Both the position numbers and the translations under genes were made by a program. This document shows, piece by piece, positions 62,761 through 64,000 of a stretch of DNA of 64,000 nucleotides. The stretch's first letter is position 1, and every line of letters starts with the position of its first letter. This DNA is from Talpa occidentalis (Eukaryota; Chordata; Mammalia; Eulipotyphla; Talpidae). The stretch lies in assembly GCF_014898055.3 (NCBI RefSeq), contig NW_026555331.1:102384684-102448683 (forward strand). Reading direction: 5' to 3'. The notes beneath the pieces were generated by a model. That model did no database searches. It saw only the letters and a list, made by a program, of their open reading frames with translations, and was not told the DNA's origin.

Positions 62761-64000
62761 GAGATCCTTAATAACCTCTTCCCAATTGCTAATTTATCAG
62801 TTGCTGGAATTCATCTGGTGTGGTTTCCTGGTAAAAATCTCCATCATCTGGTTGCTCTCACAAATAAAACTTTATGTTGAAAGCGGTTTAAAATAGTATA
62901 AAGAGCTATAAAATATTTCTCCATTTGGGGGAAAAAATCCATAAATTCAAAATAGGATTAAATAAAATTGACCTTTAATACCCTTGAAAATACTCAGAAG
63001 CCCCCATCATTGTTTCTAAAAGCTCCGTTCTACCTCCTCATTTTCCTTTTATTAAAACTACTTTCCTCAAGCTAAAATTCTGGACAAATACAAGAATTAA
63101 CTTTCTAATTCAATTTAAGTTCTCTTTGTCTAATTACTTTTATTGTTAATATTAATATTGATTTCTTTTTTATTGTAAATGTATGACATTATATTATAGG
63201 TGTTAGCCTTAGAACTTACTCATTGTGGTTATCAGTCCTTGAGGAGTATTTGAGTACCAAACAATTGATTTATCAGGCAATCTTCAGAGTATAAAAGATT
63301 ATTTGTATCAAAGATTCAAGTGTAGTTACAAGAGTCCATTGTTCGTATGTAGCATGGGAAGCATTTCAAAAACTGTCTCTTTGTATCCTAAAATGTAGAA
63401 AAACAAATAAGAAGTTGATTGGCATCCTGGCAGGTCTGACTTTGGCTATTTACATCTAAATTTTATGGATGAAAATTGGTGTGATCCAGGGGCATGAAGT
63501 AAGGAGTGAGCCATGTTGCCATCCCTCATGTATTTTTGTAGAATGATGGGGGTGACCTATGTTTGTGGGGCCTGGTGACAGGGTGACACTGTGGGAAGTG
63601 ACAGGGAATAGAGGCAGAGCCTGGGCCAGGTGCCTGAGCATGAGAGATGTGCTGAGACTCTCTTTCCCTGTTGCCACGCTGCCTGCCCTACCCGGAGAGG
63701 GCCCATCACCTCTCACATCTCTTACCTCATCAGGGACACATGTGATTGTGTTAGGTCCTCTTCTGTTTCTTCCATCTGAAACTCTACTGTTCAGTTTCCA
63801 TCACTTATACCACATCCCATCTGCCAATGGTGAGCAGGGAGAAAAACCAAGGTTATCACAGCTTTGAAGATCTGAGTAGGAAAAGTGAAGAAAGTTGTGG
63901 GAAAACACTGACCCATGTTTTGCTCATACAGGAAGGTTTTCATGAGCTAAGATGACATTTTTTAGTTGTAGAGAGCGTATAGTGAGTTGATTGGTGGCCC
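62761..64000. other. Intergenic, no gene seen
   Basis: Opposing open frames at 63456-63867 overlap each other and match nothing recognisable. No exon, promoter or repeat is supportable. Confidence 0.6.

Overview
This window is mammalian nuclear DNA. It is AT-rich, has little open reading frame beyond chance, and is full of SINEs, LINE-1 fragments, ancient MIR/L2/hAT relics and microsatellites. It contains one clearly recognisable protein-coding gene, NPVF (the RFamide-related peptide precursor, mammalian orthologue of GnIH). NPVF lies on the minus strand at about 11.2-14.6 kb, and all three coding exons can be read, giving a 199-residue precursor. Everything else looks intergenic. In human, NPVF sits in a gene-poor stretch near C7orf31 and CYCS, which fits the absence of another gene here.

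Organism: a eutherian with at least two recently active retrotransposon lineages. One is an abundant tRNA-derived SINE of about 250 bp ending in (TAAA)n. The other is an L1 whose 3' UTR carries a G-rich tract. Many copies keep perfect or near-perfect 13-18 bp target-site duplications. The SINE is not primate Alu, rodent B1/B2, carnivore SINEC or equid ERE. My best guess is a rhinolophoid bat (a Rhin-1-like SINE), but this is inference.

Layout: 1-11 kb intergenic with SINEs, L1 pieces and a 56-bp alternating purine/pyrimidine tract. 11.2-14.6 kb NPVF, with a SINE about 10 bp beyond its likely poly(A) signal. 14.6-18.5 kb upstream of NPVF, mostly unique sequence plus old repeats. 18.59-19.40 kb an 813-bp chimeric retroviral insertion. 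20-46 kb intergenic with scattered SINEs, including two unusually short copies at 36.6 and 44.4 kb. 46.6-49.0 kb a nested cluster: young L1, old L1, and a class II-like solo LTR. 49-64 kb intergenic with more SINEs and hAT/MaLR relics.

The most unusual object is the chimeric insertion at 18592-19404. It is flanked by a 4-bp duplication (AAAT). Its left end is a 57-bp inverted copy of the LTR's own 3' (U5) end, followed by antisense 7SL RNA sequence, an unassigned stretch, a polypurine tract and a full LTR. This looks like an aberrant reverse-transcription product that captured packaged 7SL RNA and was then integrated by a retroviral integrase. Next in interest are the NPVF precursor, whose middle peptide site is an intact LPLRFGR rather than the human LPLRSGR, and two independent SINE copies that stop at the same internal point.
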